From contig OV884011.1 of NCBI GenBank assembly GCA_930367205.1, positions 90,257,474 through 90,321,473 of the forward strand: 64,000 bases of DNA. Direction: 5' to 3'. This DNA comes from Acanthosoma haemorrhoidale (lineage: Eukaryota; Arthropoda; Insecta; Hemiptera; Acanthosomatidae). Both the position numbers and the translations under genes were made by a program. Positions 46,879 to 59,340 of this stretch are shown piece by piece. The first letter of the stretch is position 1. The number at the start of each line of letters is the position of its first letter. The notes under the pieces were generated by a model that worked only from the letters and a program-made list of their open reading frames with translations, did not search any database and was not told the DNA's origin.

Positions 46879-46914
<36 letters not shown>
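46813..46914. repeat. compound (CT)n-(CA/TG)n-(GA)n microsatellite with dyad symmetry
   Basis: CT repeats (46813-46865 with small interruptions), CACACACGTG at the centre (46867-46876), TG repeats, then GA repeats to 46914. The CT arm can pair with the GA arm and the CA with the TG, so the tract is a long imperfect palindrome about the CACGTG. Confidence 0.9.
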
Positions 46915-46915
<1 letters not shown>

Positions 46916-47584
46916 TTCGAAAACCGGTAAGCCGGTAAGCCCTTGAGTAAAGAAGGCTCATCTTCTCAAAAGAAATCACAGTAAGCTTTGTAGATTTTTT
47001 TTTTTTTTTTGCGTATTGATTAATCACTAATTGACGTATTCGTCAGGAATCATGATCGTAGGAACATTCGTCCACCATAACTAGTAATTATTAATAAATG
47101 CAGAGCAAAAGAATGCATGGGAAAACATTTCGATAATTTGTTTATATTCTATGTACCATTCGTATATGATGACCGTAAATGCCGAAGTTAACTTCACATA
47201 CGATTTTAATCAATCTCGGCAAATCATTTGATGTAAGAAACGTCCAAAAGCATCTTGTGTATTGATAAAAACGTGAAAAAAATTTATAAAATTTCACATT
47301 TACATATTACATCAATGCCGATCAACTTGTATCGTCCGTCTATTTGTCGGCAGAAATCAATTAGTTATGTTGAAGATTAACTCATAACGTGATGTCTATA
47401 GATGTTGAAGGGAAAGGCTGGAAAGTAACATTCATAATTAACCAAAGTTGCCGAGCTCGAGGGGGAGGCACTTCCAAACAAGTTCCGAATGATCGTCTTT
47501 TATCTGTGTGTCTATATATTCTGCCCTTAATAATTATTATTATTTATAAACAACTTTATTAAGATGAAATTACAACCTGCCTTA
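46915..47584. other. non-coding DNA
   Basis: AT-rich; no feature recognised. Confidence 0.4.
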
Positions 47585-48150
47585 ATACTTAATAGGCAAT
47601 AAATAATTGAGATAAATGTTTTTATTCATACCATATTTACAATTCATCATTCACTCGCACATTCATACAATATTTACAAACAGCCCAGGGGCCTCCCAGG
47701 TCCACATGGCTGTCACCTCCCTCGCAGACGAATGATGAAGCGGAGTCTTGGGAAGTCCCCCACGCTCCTCTGTCAGCCAAGTCACCGGATACGAGCCGTG
47801 CGAGTGGATAAGTGGAGCAGTGCAATGACTGTGCTACGGGATTAGGGTGGTTGGATAGGTTACTATGGAATTTTATGAATTTGGAAGGGATGAGTTCAAG
47901 AATGTAGGGTATATTAAGATCATTATGAAGGGTTTTGTTGCTGACGTAATAGGGGTCATTTACTATTGTTCTCAGGACTTTTGATTGAAAGGATTGGATG
48001 CGCTTGATGTTCGACTTTTTTGCTGTCCCCCATAGCTCTATTCCGTATGTCCAGATTGGCTTAAGTATAACTTTGTTAATAAGTAGTTTATTTTATATTG
48101 AGAGATGGGATGGCCTTCGAAGTAGTCTGTACAGTTGTTCAAAGCGTCTG
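47585..48150 (-). mobile_element. family-2 LINE ORF2 tail and 3' UTR
   Basis: The clearest family-2 tail. The minus strand reads RFEQLYRLLRRPSHLSI, stop, NKLLINKVILKPIWTYGIEL, WGTAKKSNIKRIQSFQSK, VLRTIVNDPYYVSNKTLHND, LNIPYILELIPSKFIKFHSN, LSNHPNPVAQSLHCST, with a single stop. The 3' UTR follows to about 47585 and is shared with 27975-28230. Its 5' truncation is near 48150, next to an A-rich run on plus (48167-48180). No clear target duplication was found. It serves as the reference for reading the more damaged copies at 4.8, 21.7, 22.2 and 28 kb. Confidence 0.88.
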
Positions 48151-50850
48151 TTGCCCTTAATAATAAAAAAAAAAATAATAAATAAAATAAATCAATCGAA
48201 ATTTTAAACCTACAAATCGCAACACCTCCAAATTTACCGATTAGGTGTTTAAAATACATTAAGGGTAAGTGTGAGCCAAACAATATTAAACATGGGAAAA
48301 GTCTCGTTTCGGTAACTTGTAACATCTCTCAAATCACACCTCAGAAGATTTAACGTCCTGATTTTTTTCCTGTCATTGAGGGGAAGATTAGCAATGGTTC
48401 ACGAAAAATAATTTCCGTGATATTCCATAGAAATAAAGTTTTGTCAGTTGAGTGTGAGTGAGGTGGTTAGAGTGTGGAACTAAGATCTCTGATATCCATA
48501 TATCTAACTATATATATGTCGACCAGACAACATCTGTAGGTCTGACTAAATTCCTCTAAATATGACGTACATAGTATGTCGATACGTTGCTAAAAAAAGT
48601 TAATGAAAATCTAACATATTTCTTTCAACAATCAAACCTGACATCCCAGTAAATTATCCACTCATTTTTTTTCATTTAATTTCGAATTATTGTTTAGGTT
48701 CCCCTATGAACGAATTGATATTAAGGATTCGCTGAGGTGGATGCTACATTGACTGCACCCTAAAAGAAGCAGGTTTGGGTATCCATTACAGAAAAGATCG
48801 ACCGAGAATGTGGAGTGGCAAGAAGGCGGGTAGCTTGATGGAGGTAGCTTGAAGGCTCTTGACAGCCCATATGAGCCACCGTGTAATCTGCACCAACCTC
48901 GGCAGAAACGCGGCAGACCTGTTCCTCCATTCGCGTGGCATAATGGCTAGGCCTACTCTCCGGGGCAGCAGACAACGCAATAGATTTGGATTTCCCTTCT
49001 GTCTCACCCAGCTAACTGTTACATTTTAAGGTAGAGTAGAATAGGAAAAAAAACTTGGTTATAATAACATGCCCCTTATGAATAACAATCAAGTACACAT
49101 AGATAAACTCAATTCTGGCTAGTAAAAAATGTATACAAAATAATTTTCCAAGTTGCAGGCCACAGTATCCCTTCCTTCCGCTTCTACCTCCCTTTCTTCT
49201 CCATTTCCACAAATTTGGTTCCAAGAAGTAATAAACTACCAAATAAAACTGCAAAAAATTAGCATACGTCAAAAAAAACAAAAACAAACACTGTTTAAGT
49301 TAAAATTGTGATCACGGTGTTAATGACAGTTTTGATGTCTTTCTGTGATCTTAGTTTGAAACAAATTTTATGTTAACAATCAGGTCGTCGAGATCTTCAA
49401 TTTGATACCTTAATTAAGATATTTTTTAAAATAACAATTAACGAAACTCATGCATTATGGAGAAGGCTAAATTTTTCGTGCCTTCCTTTAATCAACTGGA
49501 GCCTCCATGTAAAATTTTATGGCTCTAGCTTGAAAATAACTGACTCAGGAAGACCTGTTTAGTCCGACAAGGGGCTAACACTGAACAGTGGCGGTTTTAA
49601 CAAAGAAGAAATAATATCATGACCCCAAGGAAATATTTTTATTTTTTACCCCGCTTAAATAATCAAGCAAGTGTCGCGCACGTTGCCTGGAAGCAGGTTT
49701 TTCACTCAAGATAATGGTGAGAGGAACCAGGCTATAAATCATCCGAGGTATCTGATGCAAGGAGGGTCTTGGACCCCCTTTTCCAAAATTAGTGGCCAAC
49801 ACGACTCTCACGTACAAAGGACAGCGCAGCATGCCAGCAGCTAACGATAGCCCAAGCCACGGGTCACCAATCCTACCTACCCTACCTCGGTCATTCTCAC
49901 TTAACGGTATAGAAAAAAACTGCAGGAATTTAACGTTTAGTCTCATTTTTGGTTCTGATAGAATGCTGCCCTACTGACAAAAACTATCCCAGTAATTGCC
50001 CGTGGTGAATATTCCCTCCATTTAAATGATTTCAGCAAAGAAAAACGATAGTGGCATGGCTATCGTTCAAAACTTATACCTCCCGATCTTGAGTGAGCCA
50101 CTTTTCCCGTATCCGACAGCAGCTCAGTAAATAATCAATCTATTTCGTCAGTCTTTTGCACCGAAACCATATTCGAAGCAACGAAATTCCTGATCATACA
50201 ACTTGATGAATTTACTGGTTGGTCAAATGCAGCACGAAAATTAACATAGCTATATAGTAGTAACTTTGTGTATACTGTGTTATTATAACTCCTCTCCCTT
50301 GAAAAAATTCCAAACTTCCCCCTTTGAAAAATATTTATTTCTACTCAACTAAACATTTAATAAAATCATATAAATAATTGTTTTTGATAATTTCAAAGTA
50401 ATTGATTTAGCTTTTTGTTTTTTAAATACTTAAAACCGAAAAACAAATAGGTTTTAGCTGGGTGTTTAGTGACAACACTGCTGTTGGCAGCCATTACGAA
50501 ATTCTATTGTTTTCAGAGCGTCATTCATTTGCTGAGATTCTGCTGCTTGCTTTCAAGCTTCTTTTATGGGTTTTAGTTTAATTAAGTTTTTGAGAGTTTG
50601 GTAAATTACGTCGTGATCATAGTATGTGCTATTGTTTTAAAGCAGTAGAGTTTTATTACAACAGAAAATATGAGCTAACAGCTATTTACGCTACTTACTT
50701 TTTAATGTTGAAGTGGAAGACATTTTGTTGATTCCTTACTTATTTGAAGATTAAGTATGTTTGGGGATATTTTTTATGCTACAATCCTATTGGAGAGCCT
50801 GTAATAATAAGGGCAACTCCATAATTAATTAATAGCTTCTAAACTTTTGA
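48151..50850. other. non-coding DNA
   Basis: No gene recognised. Minus frames of 73 codons (48786-49007) and 109 codons (49617-49946) lie in GC-balanced patches but have no motif. Confidence 0.35.
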
Positions 50851-50852
50851 AA

Positions 50853-52000
50853 ACTGGAAGGGTGTATGTATGCCATGTGACCATTGTGAAAAGTTGATAG
50901 ATAAATGATACAATTTGATCTTAAATGGTACTTATGATTCACATTTTTGCTCTATGATAACCCATTTAATCATCTTGAACATGATATAATTATAAAAAAA
51001 GGATGTTTTAAATAACCTGACTCATTCAATTAAGTGAAAGAAGTTTTTCTTGTGTATCCTGTTACAATTGCAAAATGAGTAATTAATTGAATCATTGAAA
51101 CATGAATCAACGAGTGGGGCATTGATTGTTTATTGCAAAAATGTACAATTTTTGTATGGGAACGTTGATTGATAACATGCCTGTGAATCCATACTGATGA
51201 ATACAAATAATTTTCAGTCATGAGTTGGCTGTGTTAAATGTATTGTGCTTCTTAAATATTGAACACCACTACATATTGTGGCTGTGCATACTAAATTTTA
51301 AAAATATTGGTATGAAAATTTATTGGAAGTATGTGCTGAAGCAATATTAATAATTATGCAAATAGTGTAACAGAATTATTAAAGGGTATATGTATAGCAT
51401 GTGACTATTGTGAATAGTTGATAGATACATGATATGATTGATCTTATATGGTACTTATGGTTGGTTATGTTTGACCTATTTGAAACCTATTTCAGTCTAC
51501 TCTTCCTTGATTAACGAACAGAATACATCTCAAGTTTTAAGTGTCATCTTAAAAGAATATGTAGTTAGCATCAAATTGACTATGATTATTTCATTTTTAT
51601 TTTTATTGGTATTGAGTAATGGGGAGAAAGAGATTTGTTGCTATTGGTTTCCTTATTGGGTTTATATTGTGATATTATAAATCAGAAATGAGTCGGTTTT
51701 GGTAAACAACCTAACTCGTTTAACTTAAAAGTATGTGCTGAAGCAATATTGATAATTAAGAAAATTGTGATTGTGTTGTTCGGTTTCAACCTACTTTTCC
51801 ATGAATTATCAAACGGAATACACGGCTGAAAATCATGTATTTAGCATAAATGTCATTATAATGGAATATGTAGTTTGCATCGACTTGACAATGCCTTTTT
51901 TCAATTTTACTATTATTGGTATTTTAAGGAAAACGATATTTGTTGCAATTGGTTTTATATTACAATCATATTAGTATTGGATATTATTACAATCAAATCA
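50853..52000. repeat. degenerate tandem duplications
   Basis: Direct repeats by eye: 50857-50945 resembles 51378-51465 (GGTACTTATG, GTTGATAGATA, CATGTGAC.ATTGTGAA shared). GTATGTGCTGAAGCAATATT occurs at about 51329 and 51731. The stretch at about 51490-51690 resembles 51782-52010 (GAATATGTAGTT.GCATC, TATTGGTATT, TTTGTTGC.ATTGGTTT). The offsets (about 525, 400 and 295 bases) differ, so units were added and trimmed repeatedly. No gene content. Confidence 0.75.
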
Positions 52001-52734
52001 GAAATGTATCACTTTTAATTGGTACAATGGTAACTTTGACTAAAATCTTGATGTTATTTTGTACCTATTATTGAGAATTTGCAGTGATCTTTATATAATG
52101 GTTGAAAGTTATTTTTCATATTCAGTAGTGTTGATTGGCGATAGGTTCTAAAATGATTAGTAAATTGTTGTCTAATCATCTACTGTTGATTAAAGAGTGT
52201 GTATGGTAGTAAAGTACTGTTAGCAGCCATAGCCTAACTTCATTGGTTGGGCGATTCACTGGCCAGCTAGACAATGAGGTGATAATAACATTTTTTATTA
52301 GTGAGTGAGATTAAACAACAAAATGAATTTACTGTCATTATTATCCTGCCTGAAAAAAAAACATTGTTCCTCTGCTTAATGGCTTAGCCAATGTTCTCAG
52401 CCACAAATTAATTAAAGTACATAATGATAATTTGTATCTTATCATCACATCGATTCATATTTTAAAAGCTTTTTCTTTTAGTGAGTACTCGAAGTTATGA
52501 ATATCACTTGGGTCTCCAACTTATTTTAGTGTGGGATGTTGCAAAATCCTGAATTTTCTTTTACTCTTATTCCTAATATTTTGCCATTGCGCTATTTATG
52601 GTTTAAAAAGAATGGCCTTCACTTTATCAACAAAATGTATGACAAAAGGAAACATCAATAATAAATTTACATATTTAACAGTTTTATATGTGCTATTCAT
52701 CACTTCTACACGTGGAGCTCTAAGTGAGAGACAA

Positions 52735-53600
52735 AATTATTGCCTGAAAGGGGTTTGAATTACCTATACTGATAAATATAGATTTATTTTAGCACACTAA
52801 TCTCTGTGATATTGTGGGATAGTGTTTAAAGAATGTAATAATACACGATTATGGGAGGGGTAGAACATCTGTTCACATTTTGCTAGTGTGGTGAAAATGC
52901 AGTTGATTTGAGTATCTAGAAGTCCATGGAAGATTTCTTATTTAATTATTATCTTGATGTTTGATGTTTTGGTTGCTTTGATAATTTTAATATCAATTAA
53001 AAAACATTTTCAGTTTCATGCCTCATATGAAATCACTAACTACAGTTTCTTCTAGATATTGTAAGAAATTGTCAAAATTTCCCTGTAGGATTTGTGGTTT
53101 GGTAAAAATCAAGTTGCTACTACCCTTCAGGGGCTTGATTTGGGCTATTGATAAAGTATTCATATTGCGGTATACATGTTGCTGACCTCTATAAAACTGT
53201 TGAAATATTTTTGACATGTTTTTACATATGCATTAAAATTATGAGGGCATAATTTGAATATATATATATTTAAAATACATACAAGAAATTGGCAAAAACT
53301 TCTAGGATTTGTGGGTTTGTCAAACATCAAGACAATTTGGCCATTGGTAAAGTATTTACATTTCTTGAATATAAGTTGCCGACCACTAAAAGTAGATATT
53401 TTTTTAATTTAGTGCTCGTTAAATGATATTTAATAATTACTGCCTGAAAGGGACTTGAGCCTACTATGCTGTTGAATGATGAAAATTTATTCTCCAGTGG
53501 TAATCTCTGTGACAAAATGAGATAGCTGGAATTTAACAGTACTGTATGCCGGGGAACACCTGTTTTCATTTGCCTAGTGTAAGTGAAGAATGATAATTCT
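52735..53600. repeat. degenerate direct repeats, order A-B-B-A
   Basis: Block A (52736-52860, TGCCTGAAAGGG...TAATCTCTGTGA) recurs at 53434-53560. Block B (53052-53190, AAGAAATTG.CAAAA, TAGGATTTGTGG, TTGCTGACC) recurs at 53280-53400. All copies are in the same orientation, so this is a tandem array with losses, not an inverted repeat. Confidence 0.75.
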
Positions 53601-53950
53601 CATTAGTTCATAAAGTGCTACACAATTGTTAAGACCTCAATTATCTTTATGGCCAAAGAAAATAAATGCTGTGTTGGTTTGTGAATTATACTGATTTTTG
53701 CTTATAAAAAGAAAGCATACCACGATTGCCACTTGAATGGTTAGATGGCTTTATCAAGTCATTTCTTCATTTCTATGGAGTTAAAATAAAGCCCTTCTTA
53801 AATTTGATTTGCAAAAATTGATTTTAACGAAATTGTAACATTGTATGAATGATTACTTTGTAGGAATAGCATATTAGTCATATTAAAAAAAGTTTGTTGT
53901 TAGTCTAATGGATTGGGTCATTTTTCTTAAATATTAATTTTATCCTGTAT

Positions 53951-53991
53951 TGATAAGAATATAGAACACAAAATAGTGTTCTATCTTATCA
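53951..53991. repeat. small foldback flanked by direct repeats
   Basis: TGATAAGAATATAGAACAC pairs with GTGTTCTATCTTATCA, allowing a 3-nt bulge. ATCCTGTATT occurs just before (53942-53951) and just after (53996-54005). Confidence 0.75.
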
Positions 53992-54135
53992 CCCAATCCT
54001 GTATTAAGGCTGCCAAAAGTTTTTGTTTTTGAAAAAAAAATTTAATGTGTCTTAATAGGGCAAAGGATAATTCTTATCAATGATGTCATTATACTATCTA
54101 AATGCAATATTGCTTTCACTTTCTCATTTATACAG

Positions 54136-54270
54136 TATATCAAATACAAAGCCCCCAAAAATTACTTGTGGGAATGGCCTGGAGGTTACAGAACAGAATG
54201 GGAGAGCCACAGATGCCCCTGCCAAGAAAGGAGAATACTGGCTGGCCATTAACAGGTCTCCCAATAACAG
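54136..54270 (+). CDS. candidate internal exon of an unknown gene
   Basis: A 135-base GC-richer block in AT-rich DNA. It is preceded by a pyrimidine-rich tract and acceptor (CTTTCTCATTTATACAG) and followed by a donor (AACAG/GTTAGT). With one base left over at the start and two at the end, it keeps phase. The frame reads NTKPPKITCGNGLEVTEQ, NGRATDAPAKKGEYWLAINR, SPNNR. A second frame is also open (QSPQKLLVGMAW...), so the coding frame is not certain. The protein is not recognised. Its flanks lack recognisable transposons for several kilobases, as expected of introns. It could be chance; no partner exon was identified. Confidence 0.35.
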
Positions 54271-54412
54271 GTTAGTTTTAGATCTCCAAAAGCTGTGGAG
54301 GTCGGATGGACGTGTGGAGCCAGATAACTATCTTCAAGGATTAGGATGTGGGGAGAAACCCTCTTTTAAAAATCGTGTTTTTTTTTTGTTGATTTTAACC
54401 AAATATTTATAA

Positions 54413-56529
54413 TATTAAGTGTTTACACAAGCTAGAAAATTAAAACCTTGGTGAAGTTGGGAGAAACAGACTTAGAGTGGGAACAGTATTATAGTACAAT
54501 ATTGAGTAGTAGATTCAATTAAGTAACATGAGATTGAGTTGTGTACGCCCTACTATTATATTTTGACGTGCCGGAAAAATCTTATCTGTTTCTCCTAATT
54601 CCTTAAGTGTGAATTTGTGATGTCACTCCGTTAGGATCTCAACTCCCCAGACTCGTCAAAGTAATGTCATACTAAAAATATATCATATGTAGAACTACGG
54701 TGGCATATGAAGACTATTTCGTTTTTTATCTTTGAAATCGTTAATGTTAGCGGGTTCACAAATTTGCTTATTACTTGCATGGCCAATATTGGCTAGTGTA
54801 GCAAATCTACGTTCGGTAGAACTTGTTCTCACTCTGTGGCGTGAGCTATCTGTCTCTTTAAATGATTGTTATTTAAAACTACGTGATTATACGATCATTA
54901 ACAAACATGCGACCAAATATACTCTTGTATCTTCGGTCGCTCATATTTACATATTATATAATATTTGCTGATTGAAAAAGCCTATTAGCAAAAATTTTTT
55001 GGTTACATCCGTGCCCTATGTTATAGTAAACTGATTCTATTTAAATTACAGAAGTAATTCAAAACATAAGCATGAGAAGTTATTACTCCCCCATGTACCA
55101 GCATTTCTATCACGCCAGCAGATGACTTGCAACTATAATGATTGTTGCTGCGCAGTAGACATTTGTAATGCTAGTTAGTATTAAAAAAATCGTCTGTCGC
55201 ACATTCTACAAATCAAACAAAATTAAAATATCAGCTTAAAAAAACACTTGAGAATGGCATAGAAACATAATGATTATATGCCATATTGAAAAGTAAAGCA
55301 ATTTTTTTATTAGCTGTGTTTGCTGTTGAGATACTTTCCTCACTTCGGCAATTCTGATAATTTCGCTCATACATGAATACCAAAGATACCATTCTCTTGA
55401 GGAGGTATAGAAATCGAATGACTTCATCAAGTCATAGTATGCATCCGTCGAAAATTTAGAATCTATTTTGTTTTATTGATATGTTCGTTTTCCCAGAAAA
55501 TACGAAACGAGGCTGTAAGAGTTAAAGACCTTTCATTCTACAGACAGCAGGGTCGTGGTGCAAGTCAAGAAAAAAATCTTAAAAAAAACTACTTAATCCT
55601 TCCCTATTGTGAAGTAAATTTATATGGAAGTTAGGTATAAGTCTGCCTCAATTTACCTTCCCTGAGCTTTCGTAGGACAATGTTGCTACTTTTCAACCCA
55701 TGGTTAAGAACTGATTGCATCATTTATTTCCCTGGTAAGCATTCCTAGTCCAGTCAAAAGAATACATATATACATGGAAAAGACCTACATGGTCTAAATT
55801 TTTAATATGCTGTGAGAAAATAATGGTAAGAAACAAAATTTGGTGCTTCCAACGACGTGTGCGATCGGCGCAGTAGCCTTAAAAGAGCCAGATTTTCGTA
55901 CTTTTTTCAGTTGTTATTAAATAACTCCAATAGTACGTGCCTGACAGAAAATCTTGTCTTATTCCTTTTTAAAGTAGATACAATTATCTAAAATTTAAAA
56001 CCAATATTCGTTACTCTACTATGATCTCTTCAAAAATTGTCGATTCCCTCAAAAAAGTGAACAATTTTCGTTATCGTCTCTTATTTACCGGCATATTGTC
56101 AAAAATATTCCTTTTACTACACCATTCATTTATAATAAATTTGAAGTAAATGTATTTAACTTGGATTTCATCTCATAAGAGAATGTTAGGCTCAATGGTT
56201 CTCTAAAAATGTCAGATAACAAAAAACATTGAAAAGTAGATGTTGAGAAAAACACAAAAAACTGTTCATGTTTTACCTGATTATTATTTTTTTTACTAAA
56301 TTCTAATAAAAAGAATAAATATTAAATGAAGACCGGGAGTACTGAACACTAAGAAATTATCGTATTTTCATAAATTCATAATCAAAACATTAACCTCAGT
56401 ATTAAATAAACAATACCACCTATAATATAACTAGCCATCAATTAATCAAAGAGATGTAAAAAAAAAATGCATTGATAAATTGCACCACTTCCCGGAATTA
56501 TGTTTTTCTGAACCAAATAACCTAAATCA
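54413..56529. other. AT-rich non-coding DNA
   Basis: No gene recognised; could be intronic if the 54.1-kb exon is real. Confidence 0.35.
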
Positions 56530-57320
56530 CTTCATTATTAATTAAAATATATATATATTTGGAGTCTGATAAAATCTCAAATCTAATTATAAAGGCACTT
56601 CCAAATAAAAGAATAGACTACTTTACATTCATAATAAACTATCCTGGATGATGAATATGTCCCTTCTCACTGGAAATAGAGCATACTTATTACAATCTCT
56701 AACCGTACTAATCCCAATTACTTAAAGACCAATTAGTCTACTGAGTACGTTAGGTAAAGTAATTAAAAAAATCATATCTAACAAAAAAAAATAACTTTTT
56801 TGCGGAAAATAACAATATCATTAATACATTCATATTTTATGTATTTCATAATTGGTTCGGCTTTCTGACGCCAAAAATGTAAGAAAACCTTTTGTTATGT
56901 TCCATACAGATTTGGAAAAAGCGTAAACGTTAGGCCCAAATTAAGCCTCTAAATTAAATTAGGAAATAGTGAACTTAAATAATCCCAATCTTAAGCGTAA
57001 TTTTCGATAAAGGCTTAACCTTTACACCTTACATACATTTTATTAGAGGAAAACGTGAGGCTGGCTGATATCTCATTTCTGTTTCCACTTCGTTGCAAAA
57101 CAGCTAAACCGCCGATAAAGTATAAAGGAATCATTTATAAAATGTTTGACAAACCTCTATTAACCTATGCGTAGCTATACCGGAATATGACCTTCCTTAC
57201 TTAAACTTATAAGAAAACAGAATAAATTAATGAGAACAGTAACGAATTCTCCTATGCGAAAAACCTCCAGCATATATAATACTACTAACATTGATATTAT
57301 CTATAAAGACGTTTTGTAGT
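56530..57320 (+). mobile_element. heavily decayed LINE RT, third lineage
   Basis: The plus strand reads IIKALPNKRIDYFTFIINY, ILDDEYVPSHWKIAYLL, RPISLLSTLGKVIKKIISN (56575-56785, with shifts), the RT finger motifs '.LPNK..G.D.I....L........P..WK.A....' and 'YRPISLLS.LGK..E..I'. The palm is unreadable. The tail reads YKMFDKPLLTYA (57137-57172) and NKLMRTVTNSPMRKTSS. These match 'YK..I.P.LTYA' and 'NK.LR..TN.P'. Frameshifts and stops occur every few dozen bases, so it is older than the other copies. Confidence 0.65.
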
Positions 57321-58439
57321 ATATGTTATTTTGATTATTTTTACTCACTTATGTGGGTATTTTGGTTTTTCCGTATTAATTGTAATTCGACTAATCCGTT
57401 TTTGGTTAGAGCTGTCTGGCAACTATATGTAATGAGGACATGTAACATAAAATGAAATAAAGAAATTCTCTCTCACAGTAATGTTGGTGCGTTATCCTTC
57501 GTTGGCTTTTATCCTCTGTTGATTTCACGAAATTAAGATACCCATTAGAGATTACTTTTTTAAGTTAAGCGGGTGGGTCCCATCTTACCCTGGTAAATGC
57601 TGGAATGTGATAAAATATATTGTGATTTTAATCTAATTATAATTTGTATGGTCACTAGACTATCCCTTAAAAGTGACAATGACTTTTGTTTTCAGTTATT
57701 AAAGCGATATTCACTGTTTGCAACGAAAAACACTAAAAATATTCATAGTCATTTTTTAGCTGTAACATTAAGCCTTGATTTAAATCGCTTTTTTGTATCT
57801 AGTGAGAAATAAATTATGTAAATTGATGCTTATTTTATCTTAAGCATCCACATTACTGAATTATTTTAATTTCTGACTAAGAAAAGGTTCTTTTGAGCAA
57901 ATTCAGTCATAGTGGTCAGGACTGTCGCAAAGTTAAGATGCAGTGAACTTTGGGCGAAAACAATATTCACCACCCTGCTACGTTATTTCGATAATTGCAT
58001 AATTTTTATATTTTGAGAATGAGGTGAGATTCGTTTCCCGAATTGATTAGAGCTTCACAACGACGTGTGCCACTCAAAAAAATTTTCAAAATCAAAACTG
58101 AAATTTTGGGTGGTCTAAAGTATTATTTTGAAAGTTTTTCAAACCTGAAGCTAGCTTCATGTCGTATAGATTTGGTATAGAAAGGGCTAAAAGTCTCTCC
58201 GCAAATAATTAAGTTCGAGTTTTTCAAATTTTTACCTATGTACGGTGGCGTCTTGATTATTCGTTAAAACACTTCGTAGATAGACAGCTCTTGTCGTTGA
58301 ACCATTAGAGTAAATGTTTTACTGTTATTAGGAGATGCATGTTGGGAGATTCATTGGCTATGAAGGGTATACGAATACGCAACAAGACAATTGACTGTAT
58401 ATTCCAACCATTTAGTTATTAAATTGAGTTATTAAAATC
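57321..58439. other. AT-rich non-coding DNA
   Basis: No gene or element recognised. Confidence 0.4.
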
Positions 58440-59340
58440 ATGGAATTCAATATGGAATCTATTTACAATAGGTCAATATTATATGTCCTGTTGCTTGGCT
58501 ACGTTTTGTACAATTTTACACTGTGATTTGCGATTTTTACAAAAGTATAATGTATATGATACATTAATTGTCTATAAATGCTTAAAAAGTAATGGGGCTC
58601 AACTTGTGAATCATGAAACTTAAACAAACAAAATCTAAATGAAAAAACTAATAATTTTCCCCGACAGTGTATTGCTATCGGACTTGGGATCATAGTGTTA
58701 AACACGGGGTTTGTGAGATGCTGCAACGAGTCCAAAAACTTGATGTGTCTCCGGTGGATGAACCTCACCCACTGACGGCACACCAAGCAACGGGTCCTGG
58801 TCAGCGTTCTTCAACCTCTCGAGAGAGGTATGTCTGATCACTTGTCTCATGATCCCATTCTGAAATTGCTGGAGACTTTTAGCTGTATTGTCAGTCAAAT
58901 GGGTATATAGTGGGACATAGTTCTGCAGAGCAGTGGACACATTTATACATCATCAGTTGAGACAAAGCGACAAGTTGAGTAATGTTAGGAAGTATGAAAG
59001 CCGGTAAGACCTGGGTCGTACTTTTTCTATTTTGTTACTAAAATGGGCTGAAAAATGGAGATGCCTATCCATTTTTATATCCAGTACATTGAGACAGCTG
59101 GTGAGTTCTCTTGCCCTCTAAGAGTATAGTATTTTGGCAATTGTTTTTACCCTTTTGAAGGGGGAGGATTACGCAGTCTTACTGGCGTTTACACTGATGA
59201 TTAACATACCCAGTCACTGATTAAGTTACAAACTGACGCGGCCTGTGTAACAGCTCTTTGTGCACTCATTCCACTACTGTAAACCGCAATGTAATTAATG
59301 TTTTTTGCAAAAGAAAAAACTTGTATAAATGAGAAGGTAA
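58440..59340 (-). mobile_element. jockey-like ORF2 end and 3' UTR (copy B)
   Basis: From high to low coordinates the minus strand reads SFAKNINYIAVYSSG (decayed RT motif C, normally FADD), QAASVCNLISDW, then the tail VPLYTHLTDNTAKSLQQFQN, GIMRQVIRHTSLERLKNADQ, DPLLGVPSVGEVHPPETHQV and LQHLTNPVFNTMIP, with frameshifts, then the 3' UTR. The family stem-loop is damaged here (GTTGAGCCCCATTACT, 58588-58604). The second stem-loop is GTAGC-CAA-GCAAC near 58491-58503. The residues match copies A and C more than copies E and G, so two subfamilies are present. Confidence 0.82.

Noticed and set aside
49617..49946. 109-codon minus frame and a TTGGTGACCCG primer-site-like string near 49870
   Set aside because: Only nine bases fit the tRNA-Trp primer site and no LTR end adjoins it, so it is probably chance.
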